From contig JAJEIO010000019.1 in NCBI GenBank assembly GCA_022827835.1, positions 248,001 to 312,000 of the forward strand: a stretch of DNA of 64,000 bases, in the 5' to 3' direction. The stretch's first letter is position 1. Each line of letters starts with the position of its first letter. The notes beneath the pieces were generated by a model. That model ran no database searches and was not told where the DNA came from. It worked only from the letters and a program-made list of their open reading frames with translations. Origin of the DNA: Candidatus Latescibacterota bacterium. GTDB lineage: Bacteria; Latescibacterota; UBA2968; UBA8231. This document shows, piece by piece, positions 9,708 to 17,325 of the stretch. A program made the translations under genes and the position numbers.

Positions 9708-10676
9708 CTATCTATGGTTCTGCCGGTAGTGTCGCCTGAGCAGATCCTCGCCGAAATCGTTGTTTAGGTCGCGCCAGACCGCGTGGATGTGGTTGGCGTC
9801 GTTTTGAGTGTTGTCGTACTCGGCGAGGAAACCCGGCCCCTGCACCCGGTAGTAGTGCGGTCCCCCGCGTTCCTCCGCGCCGGCCCAAGCAAAGTGCGCC
9901 GCCCGCAAATATGCGGCTCCGAGTCGTGCCCATTCGGCTTCGGCCACTGCTTCGGGCAAGCGTCGTACGTACACTTCGATTAAGGCGTCCAATATCTGAC
10001 GTTGTGTTGCGCTCATGTCCGCACTGCCCAAGCCCTCCGGTTCGACTTCGCCGCGCACGTGGGGCACATTGGTCGTGAGGATATCCCTTGGTGCTTCGGC
10101 ACTGACGATGGCCACTGCTTTTTGCTCGCCGTCCAACTCGTGCAAAAGCTGCCGCCCTAGATCCTCTTCCTCCCGCAGAGCACGCAGCCCGGTTTGCTCG
10201 CCGTGGCGCACTTCGGCGGGGTTAGAGCCAAAAAACAGCGGTGTTGTTCCCAGCCGACCTTGTACTACCGTGTGGTTGAGCGAGACGTGATGACCCTCAA
10301 AGCGCCAGCCCCAGGGCGCGTCGCCACCCGGCTCGCCGAAAATGCTCACGTGGTACAGCTCGGGATCGCGCTGGAAGCGCCGCCCGGCCCCTTCTAGCTC
10401 GGCCAGTATCGGCTCCAGCGAAATGATCGTCGAGACTTTTTCGTATCCCGACGCGCTGACTCCGGTCGCTACCAGCGCGTGCGCTAGCTCCCGCTGGCGT
10501 ACGTCCATTTCCTTTAGCGGCAATCCGGCGCGCTCCCTCGGCACGTAGTGCCAGTTTTTGCGCTCCGTGCTGTCGGCAAAGTCGATCACCGCTTTCTGCC
10601 GTCCGGCCGCATCTAAGGACGCGAGGAAATTGCTGGCGGCCTCGGCCATGCGCTGTGCTGTATCAGTGTGGTCCAT
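9708..10676 (-). CDS. DUF3500 family protein
   Basis: A 322-residue protein with the recognisable DUF3500 pattern: NWHYVPRERAGLPLKEMDVRQRELAHALV near 40-70, GYEKVSTII, GWRFEGHHVSLNHTV near 150, FFGSNPA, and a C-terminal block rich in His/Tyr (GPHYYRVQGPGFLAEYDN...HIHAVW). No signal peptide is seen. The function of the family is not established; its members often sit in secondary-metabolite or sugar-catabolic clusters, as here. AAGGAAG precedes the ATG by about 4 nt. It lies 12 bp from the double cupin upstream and 58 bp from the GH13 gene downstream, so the four genes look like one operon. Confidence 0.85.
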   Translation of the reverse strand: MDHTDTAQRMAEAASNFLASLDAAGRQKAVIDFADSTERKNWHYVPRERAGLPLKEMDVRQRELAHALVATGVSASGYEKVSTIISLEPILAELEGAGRRFQRDPELYHVSIFGEPGGDAPWGWRFEGHHVSLNHTVVQGRLGTTPLFFGSNPAEVRHGEQTGLRALREEEDLGRQLLHELDGEQKAVAIVSAEAPRDILTTNVPHVRGEVEPEGLGSADMSATQRQILDALIEVYVRRLPEAVAEAEWARLGAAYLRAAHFAWAGAEERGGPHYYRVQGPGFLAEYDNTQNDANHIHAVWRDLNNDFGEDLLRRHYRQNHR

Positions 10677-10688
10677 GATCTTCCTTTC

Positions 10689-11447
10689 TCAAGTCGGCCT
10701 GCGCGCCGACAAATTGTCGTGCAAGTCGATGGTAGTGTACTCCTCGTCTGCTTGCTTCACGGCGATGCGCACAAACTCCAGCTTTTCCGGGCCGGGATTG
10801 TAGATGCCGTGCCCCTGCCCAATCCCCTGCCAAGTAACCGATCCGCTTTCTACTGCAAAGGTCTCTTCGTCAATCGTCATCAGCCCCTGTCCCTTCAGCA
10901 CCACAAAACTTTCTTCAAGAAAGTCGTGATAGTGATACCCCACCGACCCTCCTGGGCCGAGGATTGCATGGTCGAGAAAAGTCCAATCACTGCAGAAATC
11001 ATCGGGCGAAAGCACGTGCCGGGTGGCGATCTGCCCGCAGCCGCCGTGAATTGCGTCGCGCCACTTTAGCGCTTGCTCGTCAAAGGTGCCGGTCTTGGGT
11101 TGCACACCTTGTTGCGTCTCTGAATCCACGTCCAGCGCGACGCGCACGCTCAGTGCGTTCACAGATGCATCGGTCAAATTTTTCAACTCGTGAGCGCATC
11201 CGGTAGGTTCGACGACAAAACAGGGCCCTTTTCCGCTTTCCACTCGCTGCTGCCTCACGGTCAACTCCACCGGCCCACCCGTAAACACATAGCCCTGTTC
11301 ACAAGCTTTTCCTGTACCTGCCATCGGGAACGGTTCCCCCGGTGCCAATACCCAATAATCGAATGCCTCCCACGGCGTCTCTGGCCGCAATCCTGCAAAG
11401 ACCGGGCAGCCTTCTTGGTCTAACTCATCGAGACGGACGTGTTTCAT
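10689..11447 (-). CDS. Double-cupin (bicupin) protein
   Basis: A 252-residue protein with two cupin barrels. The first (about 25-110) is weak in metal ligands. The second (about 165-245) has the cupin motif GYHYHDFLEESFVVLKGQG with His, His and Glu ligands, and a later His in GQGHGIYNP. The frame opens upstream at 11489, but the ATG at 11447 (MKHVRLDELDQEG) is chosen because the extra residues look non-coding. It is the first gene of the minus-strand cluster. It may be a metal-dependent isomerase/dioxygenase or a ligand-binding protein; the sequence does not decide. Confidence 0.75.
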   Translation of the reverse strand: MKHVRLDELDQEGCPVFAGLRPETPWEAFDYWVLAPGEPFPMAGTGKACEQGYVFTGGPVELTVRQQRVESGKGPCFVVEPTGCAHELKNLTDASVNALSVRVALDVDSETQQGVQPKTGTFDEQALKWRDAIHGGCGQIATRHVLSPDDFCSDWTFLDHAILGPGGSVGYHYHDFLEESFVVLKGQGLMTIDEETFAVESGSVTWQGIGQGHGIYNPGPEKLEFVRIAVKQADEEYTTIDLHDNLSARRPT

Positions 11448-11571
11448 GCTTTTCTCTATCATCCTCTGCCATCCCGCTAAACTACGCATCCCACCCCCTC
11501 TTTACAAACCCTTGACACCCTTCCGCTCAACCCCCAACATAAACGCCCATCTCTAAACGGAGCCACTCAGA

Positions 11572-12672
11572 TTGCCTACGCAAAAAGACCCCATCCGCGT
11601 CGCCGTTCTCGGCCAAGGCCGCTCCGGCCTCGACATCCACTGCCGCTACTTCAAAACCGCCCCGCACAAATACCAAATAGTCGCCGTCGCCGACCTCCTT
11701 GAGGACCGCCGCCAGCGCGCCGAAAGCGAAATGGGCTGCGACGCGTACGCCGACTATTGCGACATTCTCGCGCGCGGCGACATCGACTTGGTGGTCAACG
11801 CCCTGCCCAGCCACCTCCATCCTCAAGCTACTATTGATTCCCTTAACGCCGGCCACCACACCATCTGCGAAAAGCCCCTCGCCTGGAGCGTGGCCGAACT
11901 CGACACCATGATCGCCGCCGCCCGCGAGGCCGATCGTCTGCTCCTGCCCTTCCAGCAGTCGCGCAACGCGCCCCACTTTCAAAAGCTGCTCCAAGTCATT
12001 GACTCGGGCGTCCTCGGCCGCATCGTCCAAGTCTCGATCTCCTTCAGCGGTTTCGCCCGCCGCTGGGACTGGCAGACCGTGCAGGAATATCGGGGCGGCA
12101 ATCTGCTCAACACCGGCCCGCACCCCATGGACCAAGCCATGCGTCTGCTCGACTTCAAAGAGCCGGACCAAATCCTCTGCGCCATGGATCGCGCCAACAC
12201 CTGCGGCGACGCCGAGGACTACGTCAAAATTCTGCTGCGCACCAAAGACAAACCCGTCATCGACGTGGAAATCTCCTCCTGCACCGCCTTCCCGCAGCCC
12301 ATGTACACCGTCCACGGCGAGCGCGGTGGACTCTCCGGCGGCCCTGCGGGGCTGGCTTGGCGCTACTACGATCCACAAAAGGCACCCGAGCAATCGCTCA
12401 TCCGCAGCCCACTGCCTGGCCCGAGCTATTGTCGTGAAGAGCTGAAAATGATCGAGCGGTCTTGGGCTCCCAACGAAGACGAGCAAAACGCATTTACCTA
12501 TATGTCCAACGCCTATTACGACGGCGTATTCGCCGCGTTGCGGGAAGCAGCCCAACCCGAGATCACGCCGCAACAGGTGCGCGTGCAGATCGCCGTCATC
12601 GAAGAGTGCCACCGCCAAAACCACCTCTCCCAACTGCCGCCCCAAGGTTGGCCCAAGGAATGCACCACATGA
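11572..12672 (+). CDS. Gfo/Idh/MocA family NAD(P)-dependent oxidoreductase
   Basis: A 366-residue protein. An N-terminal Rossmann domain starts IRVAVLGQGRSGLDIH (a G-x-G-x-x-G type nucleotide motif). ALPSHLHPQ and the CEKPLAW signature (EKP) sit near 85-105, and the C-terminal alpha/beta domain has NTGPHPMDQAM with the catalytic-type His. The start is TTG at 11572 with CGGAG 9 nt upstream, behind a possible TTGACA -35 element at 11512. The stop overlaps the next gene by 4 bp (ATGA), so the two are translationally coupled. It probably oxidises a sugar, inositol or derivative; the substrate is unknown. A long ORF on the opposite strand is a frame shadow. Confidence 0.88.
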   Translation: MPTQKDPIRVAVLGQGRSGLDIHCRYFKTAPHKYQIVAVADLLEDRRQRAESEMGCDAYADYCDILARGDIDLVVNALPSHLHPQATIDSLNAGHHTICEKPLAWSVAELDTMIAAAREADRLLLPFQQSRNAPHFQKLLQVIDSGVLGRIVQVSISFSGFARRWDWQTVQEYRGGNLLNTGPHPMDQAMRLLDFKEPDQILCAMDRANTCGDAEDYVKILLRTKDKPVIDVEISSCTAFPQPMYTVHGERGGLSGGPAGLAWRYYDPQKAPEQSLIRSPLPGPSYCREELKMIERSWAPNEDEQNAFTYMSNAYYDGVFAALREAAQPEITPQQVRVQIAVIEECHRQNHLSQLPPQGWPKECTT

Positions 12673-13694
12673 ACTCCGCCAAAGCGAACGCCCTCACCGC
12701 AGCCATCGCCGAGCTATCCCGCGTCCAGCTAGCCTCAATCCGCCCTACCCCGCTAGAGCCGCTGCCGCGCCTGACCGCCCACCTCGACAGCCCGGCGCTC
12801 TACATCAAGCGCGACGACCTAACTGGTCTGGCCTTTGGCGGCAATAAGACGCGGATGTTCGAGTTTGCCTTGGCCGACGCCTTGGCCAAAGGGGCCGACA
12901 CCATCGTCTCGGGTGCGGCGGTGCAGTCCAACTACTGCCGCCAACTCGCCGCGGCCTGCGCCAAGCTAGACTTGGAACTGCACCTGATCCTCCGGCCAGT
13001 ACGCGCAATCGACCGCACCGAATCGCAAGGCAACAACCTGCTACAGCATCTGCTCGGCGCACAGATCACCGTCCTAGCGGAAAGTGATCAGCGCGGCCAG
13101 CAAGACGCTCTGCGAGCCAAGGTCGAGGAGCTTTCCGCACAGGGGAAAAGAGTGTACTGGCCGCGCCGCGACGATACTATTGACCTCGACGCCATCGCCT
13201 ATGCCGAAGTGGGCGTAGAAATTGCCCGCCAATGCCAAGAACAAGGCATCAATCCGGCCTACCTTTACCTCTCCGCCCTCGACACCACCCAGGCTGGCGT
13301 AGCTTTGGGCCTAGCCTATATTGAATCGCCGATCCAAGTGCGCGGCTTTTGCCCCCTCACCAACGTCGAAAACCGCCACGAGGACATGGCCGCCATCGCC
13401 AACCAAGCCGCCCGCCGCCTCGGCCTCGACATTGCCATGAGTGCCGCCGACTTTGACAACGACGATACTTTCGTTGGCGAGAGGTACGGCATCCCCACCC
13501 CCGCTGGCTTGGACGCTCTGCGCACGTTAGCGCGCAAAGAGGGCATTCTCCTCGATCCCGTGTACACCAGCAAGGCCCTCGCCGGCCTTATTGCCCACGT
13601 GCGCGACGGCAGGCTTGACGGTGAGGCGATCTTCCTGCACACCGGCGGCAACCCGGCCCTGTTCGCCTATGCCCAAGAAATACTCGCCGACTAA
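12669..13694 (+). CDS. PLP-dependent D-cysteine desulfhydrase / ACC deaminase family enzyme
   Basis: A 341-residue fold-type II PLP enzyme. YIKRDDLTGLAFGGNKTR carries the predicted Schiff-base Lys60. GAAVQSNYCRQLAAAC is the substrate/phosphate loop. The C-terminal HTGGNPALF is the glycine-rich closing motif of this family. It starts at the ATG inside the preceding gene's ATGA overlap. Family members release pyruvate, ammonia and sulfide from D-cysteine or deaminate 1-aminocyclopropane-1-carboxylate. The TauE/SafE exporter that follows directly favours a sulfur-releasing or sulfonate-type reaction, which is an inference from context. Confidence 0.85.
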   Translation: MNSAKANALTAAIAELSRVQLASIRPTPLEPLPRLTAHLDSPALYIKRDDLTGLAFGGNKTRMFEFALADALAKGADTIVSGAAVQSNYCRQLAAACAKLDLELHLILRPVRAIDRTESQGNNLLQHLLGAQITVLAESDQRGQQDALRAKVEELSAQGKRVYWPRRDDTIDLDAIAYAEVGVEIARQCQEQGINPAYLYLSALDTTQAGVALGLAYIESPIQVRGFCPLTNVENRHEDMAAIANQAARRLGLDIAMSAADFDNDDTFVGERYGIPTPAGLDALRTLARKEGILLDPVYTSKALAGLIAHVRDGRLDGEAIFLHTGGNPALFAYAQEILAD

Positions 13695-14408
13695 ATGGAT
13701 CCCTTTTTCCTGATCGGCGTCTCCTTCCTGACCTCGACCTTTACCGCCATCATCGGCGTGGGCGGCGGTATCGCGCTGATCTCGGTCATGCCGGGCTTGC
13801 TGCCCGCCGCGGCCATCATTCCCGTCCACGGTGCCGTGCAGCTAGCCTCCAACGCCAGCCGCGTATTCTTTGGTCTGCGCCACATCGAGTGGCGCATCTT
13901 TTGGCCCTTCGCGGGCGGCTCAGTCGTCGGCGCTGTCTTGGGGGCGGAGGTCGTCGGTGACTTTAGCTTCGACGATCTCCCCCTGTACCTAGGCGTCTTC
14001 ATCCTCCTCGTCATCTGGGTTCCCGTGCCCAGCCGCGCTTTTCGCCTCCCCGGCCACTTCGCCATTTTCGGTGCTCTCCAGACTTTCCTCGCTCTCTTCG
14101 TCGGCGTCGCTGGTCCCTTGACCGGTGCCTTCTTAGCCAGCGCGGGTTTGCCTAAGGACCGGTTGGTCATTACTCACGGCACGGTAATGACCGTTACCCA
14201 CCTGTGCAAAATCCTAGTCTTCGGCTTTGTCGGCTTTGCCTTCGCGCCCTACTTGCCTCTTATCGCCGGGATGATTGGCGCGGCGGCACTCGGCTCGTGG
14301 TGTGGGACGCGTTTGCGCAACCGGGTTTCCGAAAGCCTGTTCCGCAAGGTCTTCAGGATAGTGATCACGCTCCTCTGTTTGCGCATGATCGCAAGTTCGC
14401 TCTATTAA
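13695..14408 (+). CDS. TauE/SafE family sulfite/organosulfur anion exporter
   Basis: A 237-residue integral membrane protein with about seven to eight hydrophobic helices. Two TauE/SafE half-repeats are visible: IIGVGGGIALIS near residue 20 and FVGVAGPLTGAFLAS near 140. The ATG follows the previous stop codon immediately (TAA-ATG), so it is translated with the PLP desulfhydrase-like gene. Family members export sulfite, sulfoacetate or related anions across the inner membrane. Its pairing with a possible sulfur-liberating enzyme is suggestive, but the cargo is unproven. Confidence 0.85.
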   Translation: MDPFFLIGVSFLTSTFTAIIGVGGGIALISVMPGLLPAAAIIPVHGAVQLASNASRVFFGLRHIEWRIFWPFAGGSVVGAVLGAEVVGDFSFDDLPLYLGVFILLVIWVPVPSRAFRLPGHFAIFGALQTFLALFVGVAGPLTGAFLASAGLPKDRLVITHGTVMTVTHLCKILVFGFVGFAFAPYLPLIAGMIGAAALGSWCGTRLRNRVSESLFRKVFRIVITLLCLRMIASSLY

Positions 14409-14503
14409 GCGCAATTTTTTCACGGATACTCAATAGAAGCGGTCGTTTGCCGAAGCGAACTGTGCGGGTTTATTTTAATAGCTCTTGTAGGAGGACTTCC
14501 TTT

Positions 14504-15244
14504 ATGAACGAACGCGAACAAGCTATCCAAGAAATCGAAATCTACGGCTTCACCTTACTCGAAAGCGTCCTCGATTCCGACACGGCCGCGGCCATGCGCC
14601 AAGCCCTGATCCGCTGCGAACAAGAGCACGGCACCGAACACACTCACCGCGGCGCGGCCCGCCACGTGGCCAATCTCCCGGTCATGGATCGCATTTTCCA
14701 CCAGTGCATTGACCATCCCCGCGTCTTGCCCATCCTCGAACACTTTCTCGAGCCCTCACTGATTTTGGGCAGCCTCAATTCGCGTATCGTCCGCCCCGGC
14801 GACGGCTACCAAGACCTGCACAGCGACATCCCCGCCTATATGCTCAACATGGATACGCCGGTGATGATGAATACGGTGTGGATGCTCGACGACTTTACCC
14901 CTGAGATTGGCGGCACTCGCGTAGTGCCCGGCTCGCACAAGAGCCGCCTCGCCGCGCCCCCGGAGGGATTTATAGTCCAGCACGAGGTGCAGCCTACCGC
15001 CTCGGCCGGCTCGGTGATCGTCTTCAACGGCCAATGCTGGCACGGAGGCGGTGCCAACACCGGCGACCGCAACCGCCACGCCCTCTTCGGCCACTATAGA
15101 AAGCACATGCTGGTCTTCCAACTCGATCCGCACGACGGCTTCCCGTCCGAGTGGTGGGACAGCTTGAGCCCGCGTCAGCGCCAGCTAATGCGGATGCAAA
15201 ACGGCCCGGGTGCTCTACATGCAGCCGATGTGCATTTTCGCTAG
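14504..15244 (+). CDS. Phytanoyl-CoA dioxygenase (PhyH) family protein
   Basis: A 246-residue Fe(II)/2-oxoglutarate dioxygenase. The facial triad is visible as LHSD (His106, Asp108) and CWHGGGANT (His180), with Arg191 nearby as the likely 2-oxoglutarate anchor. The GTRVVPGSHK segment is a PhyH hallmark. The start is ATG 14504, with AGGAGG about 10 nt upstream; the open frame reaches further back into the TauE gene and is ignored. PhyH proteins hydroxylate diverse small molecules in bacteria. It is the first of four such genes in the window. Confidence 0.88.
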   Translation: MNEREQAIQEIEIYGFTLLESVLDSDTAAAMRQALIRCEQEHGTEHTHRGAARHVANLPVMDRIFHQCIDHPRVLPILEHFLEPSLILGSLNSRIVRPGDGYQDLHSDIPAYMLNMDTPVMMNTVWMLDDFTPEIGGTRVVPGSHKSRLAAPPEGFIVQHEVQPTASAGSVIVFNGQCWHGGGANTGDRNRHALFGHYRKHMLVFQLDPHDGFPSEWWDSLSPRQRQLMRMQNGPGALHAADVHFR

Positions 15245-15254
15245 GAGACAGGAC

Positions 15255-17312
15255 ATGCTGAACACCCGCAGCTTTGCGCTCACCGTTGCTATCGCGCTTC
15301 TGGGTCCGACCGCCCTAAAAGCCGAGGTTACTACTTGGCAACTCGGCGGCAGCCAGCCCTGGGCCGGCCAAGACACGGTTAGCATTATGATTGACTTTGA
15401 GCGCGTCCCTGGTGCCATCCAGCCGGTGCGCGTCGAGCCGGGCGTCAACATCATTTCCCTGCTCGACAACTGGACCACCTTTCGCCAGCCCAAAGAATTG
15501 GGCTATATCGACGGCGAGCGTCCCCGCATCTGGAAGTGGAACGAGGGCAACGGCGACCCAACCGAAAACGGCGTCGCGCTTATCGATGCCGACAGCACCA
15601 CGTACAATTCCTCCAAAGCCGAGGGCATTGGCAAGCAGTTTTTCACCATCGACTTGGCCGTGCCTATGCCGGCGCACACCTTTGGCTTCCACACTCCTTC
15701 GGGCGGTTTCCGCTCCGACGGCACGCCGCTGCGCACGGACTCGACCCCGGCCTTCCAAATCTCGATCCAAGAGGAAAACAGCGAGATTTTCGCCATCAAG
15801 GGCCCGCTGCCCCTCGCGAGGGTCGTCGCCGAGCCGACGCAAAATTTTGCGCATGACGTGCGCATTGGTTTCGACCAGCAATACGTGCGCTTCTTCCGCT
15901 GGGCCCGCAAATTCTCCATCATCGACGAGACGGCCTTGAGCCGGAACCGAGTTAGCGGCTCATCTGGCGGCCAAGGTAATCAAGCTCGCTCGCTCTTGGG
16001 TACCATCAGCGAGTTTGAGATCTATGGCGAGGGCTTTCCCAAGCGGGCTACGTACCGCTCCAAAATCATTGACCTCGGGGCCGAGCAAAACTTTGGCCGG
16101 CTGTTCTTTTCCGCCACGCCGATGCGCTTTGTCGCTGGCGAAGCCGTTGAGGTTCCCGATGCACGAGCCTTCGCCGAGATCGAGGTTCGCACGGGTCGGG
16201 ACGACGACCCGAACATTTATCACGAGTACACAGTCACCGGCAAGGAAAAGGTCGTCTCTCGCGCCCGCTACGAGAACGATCTCCGCACTGGGTTTGGCCG
16301 CACGTGCGCCTCCTGTGACTTTGTCCAGCGCAGCCCCCGTCCTGGAATGCGAGCCGCAATTACCTACGACCGCGACAACTGGACCTTCTGGTCAACGCCT
16401 ACGACCCAGTCGGGCCTGCCGCTCAACCTCGACAGCGGCTCCTTCATACAGGTGTTCATTACCTTGCACAGCACCCGTTTTGCGGATTTTGTGCGCTTGG
16501 ATTCGCTGTGGGTCGAGCGGGCACCGCTGTTGGCGGCGCGCGTCCTCGGCGAAGTGGCTCCGCTCGCCGATCCGCGGCCCGCGCATGGGTTCGGCGAGGT
16601 GGCCTTGGGCGAAATGGTCGAGTTTGCGTACGACCTGTCGGCCTCCTTCTCAGGCGGGGATCAGCGCGGCTTCGATCAAGTGCGCATCCAAACGGGTGCC
16701 CGGCCTGCGTTCAAAGAGTTGCTCGTCGGCGGCCAAGCGACCGACCCAACCGCCGTCCGCGAAGAGGACGATGGACTGACAGTACTCCTGCCCGAGCGCG
16801 TTACCCGCGCCAACAACGCGCCGTTGCGCATCGTCTTTGCCGCGGAAGTGTTTGAACTGGCCACCACGTTCTTGGGTACCGTCACCGACTCAGAGGTCGA
16901 GACCTTGCCCCAACCTATCGTCTCTGGCGATGCCAGTGAATTGCTCTCCACCAATAGTCTGCGCGTCCTTAGCATTTCGGATCAACAACCTGCCTTGGTG
17001 CAAAACTTGCGCTTTTCAACACCCGTGTTGACGCCCAATGGCGACGGCGTTCACGACGAGCTTCGCATGGCCTATTCCCTCTATGGCCTGCCGGAAGAAG
17101 TGCCCGTCGAATTGGCGGTCTATGCGCTCGACGGACGCCCCGTGGCGACCGTGCCCCAAGGCCTGCAAACAGCCGGCCCGCAAACGGCCCGCTGGGACGG
17201 ACGCGACGCACAGGGCCGTGCCCTGTCTCCGGGCGTGTACTTAATCTCCGTGGTCCTGCAATCCGAGCGCCGCGCTGCCGCCTTGCTCCGCCCCGTGGGC
17301 GTAGCGTACTGA
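15255..17312 (+). CDS. Large secreted protein with FlgD-like/CHU-type C-terminal sorting module
   Basis: A 685-residue protein with a Sec signal peptide (about 1-23, ending LKA). It is mainly beta-rich domains, including a DADSTTYN...FFTIDLAVPMPAHTF stretch that resembles a discoidin-like binding fold, and an RSKIIDLG...EIEVRTGRDDDP module. A Cys pair (TCASCD) sits near residue 348. The C-terminus has TPVLTPNGDGVHDEL and a FlgD-like Ig domain (YALDGRPVATV...GVYLISV), as in proteins delivered to the surface by type-IX-like routes. The start is ATG 15255 with AGGAG 7 nt before it. It shares its architecture with the next gene, which starts 13 bp downstream. Function unknown. Confidence 0.75.
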   Translation: MLNTRSFALTVAIALLGPTALKAEVTTWQLGGSQPWAGQDTVSIMIDFERVPGAIQPVRVEPGVNIISLLDNWTTFRQPKELGYIDGERPRIWKWNEGNGDPTENGVALIDADSTTYNSSKAEGIGKQFFTIDLAVPMPAHTFGFHTPSGGFRSDGTPLRTDSTPAFQISIQEENSEIFAIKGPLPLARVVAEPTQNFAHDVRIGFDQQYVRFFRWARKFSIIDETALSRNRVSGSSGGQGNQARSLLGTISEFEIYGEGFPKRATYRSKIIDLGAEQNFGRLFFSATPMRFVAGEAVEVPDARAFAEIEVRTGRDDDPNIYHEYTVTGKEKVVSRARYENDLRTGFGRTCASCDFVQRSPRPGMRAAITYDRDNWTFWSTPTTQSGLPLNLDSGSFIQVFITLHSTRFADFVRLDSLWVERAPLLAARVLGEVAPLADPRPAHGFGEVALGEMVEFAYDLSASFSGGDQRGFDQVRIQTGARPAFKELLVGGQATDPTAVREEDDGLTVLLPERVTRANNAPLRIVFAAEVFELATTFLGTVTDSEVETLPQPIVSGDASELLSTNSLRVLSISDQQPALVQNLRFSTPVLTPNGDGVHDELRMAYSLYGLPEEVPVELAVYALDGRPVATVPQGLQTAGPQTARWDGRDAQGRALSPGVYLISVVLQSERRAAALLRPVGVAY

Positions 17313-17325
17313 GAGGGTGGGAACG

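Noticed and set aside
11527..12645. 372-codon ORF on the minus strand
   Set aside because: It lies antisense to the Gfo/Idh gene, has low-complexity Val/Gly/Asp-rich translation and no family pattern; it is a GC-driven shadow.
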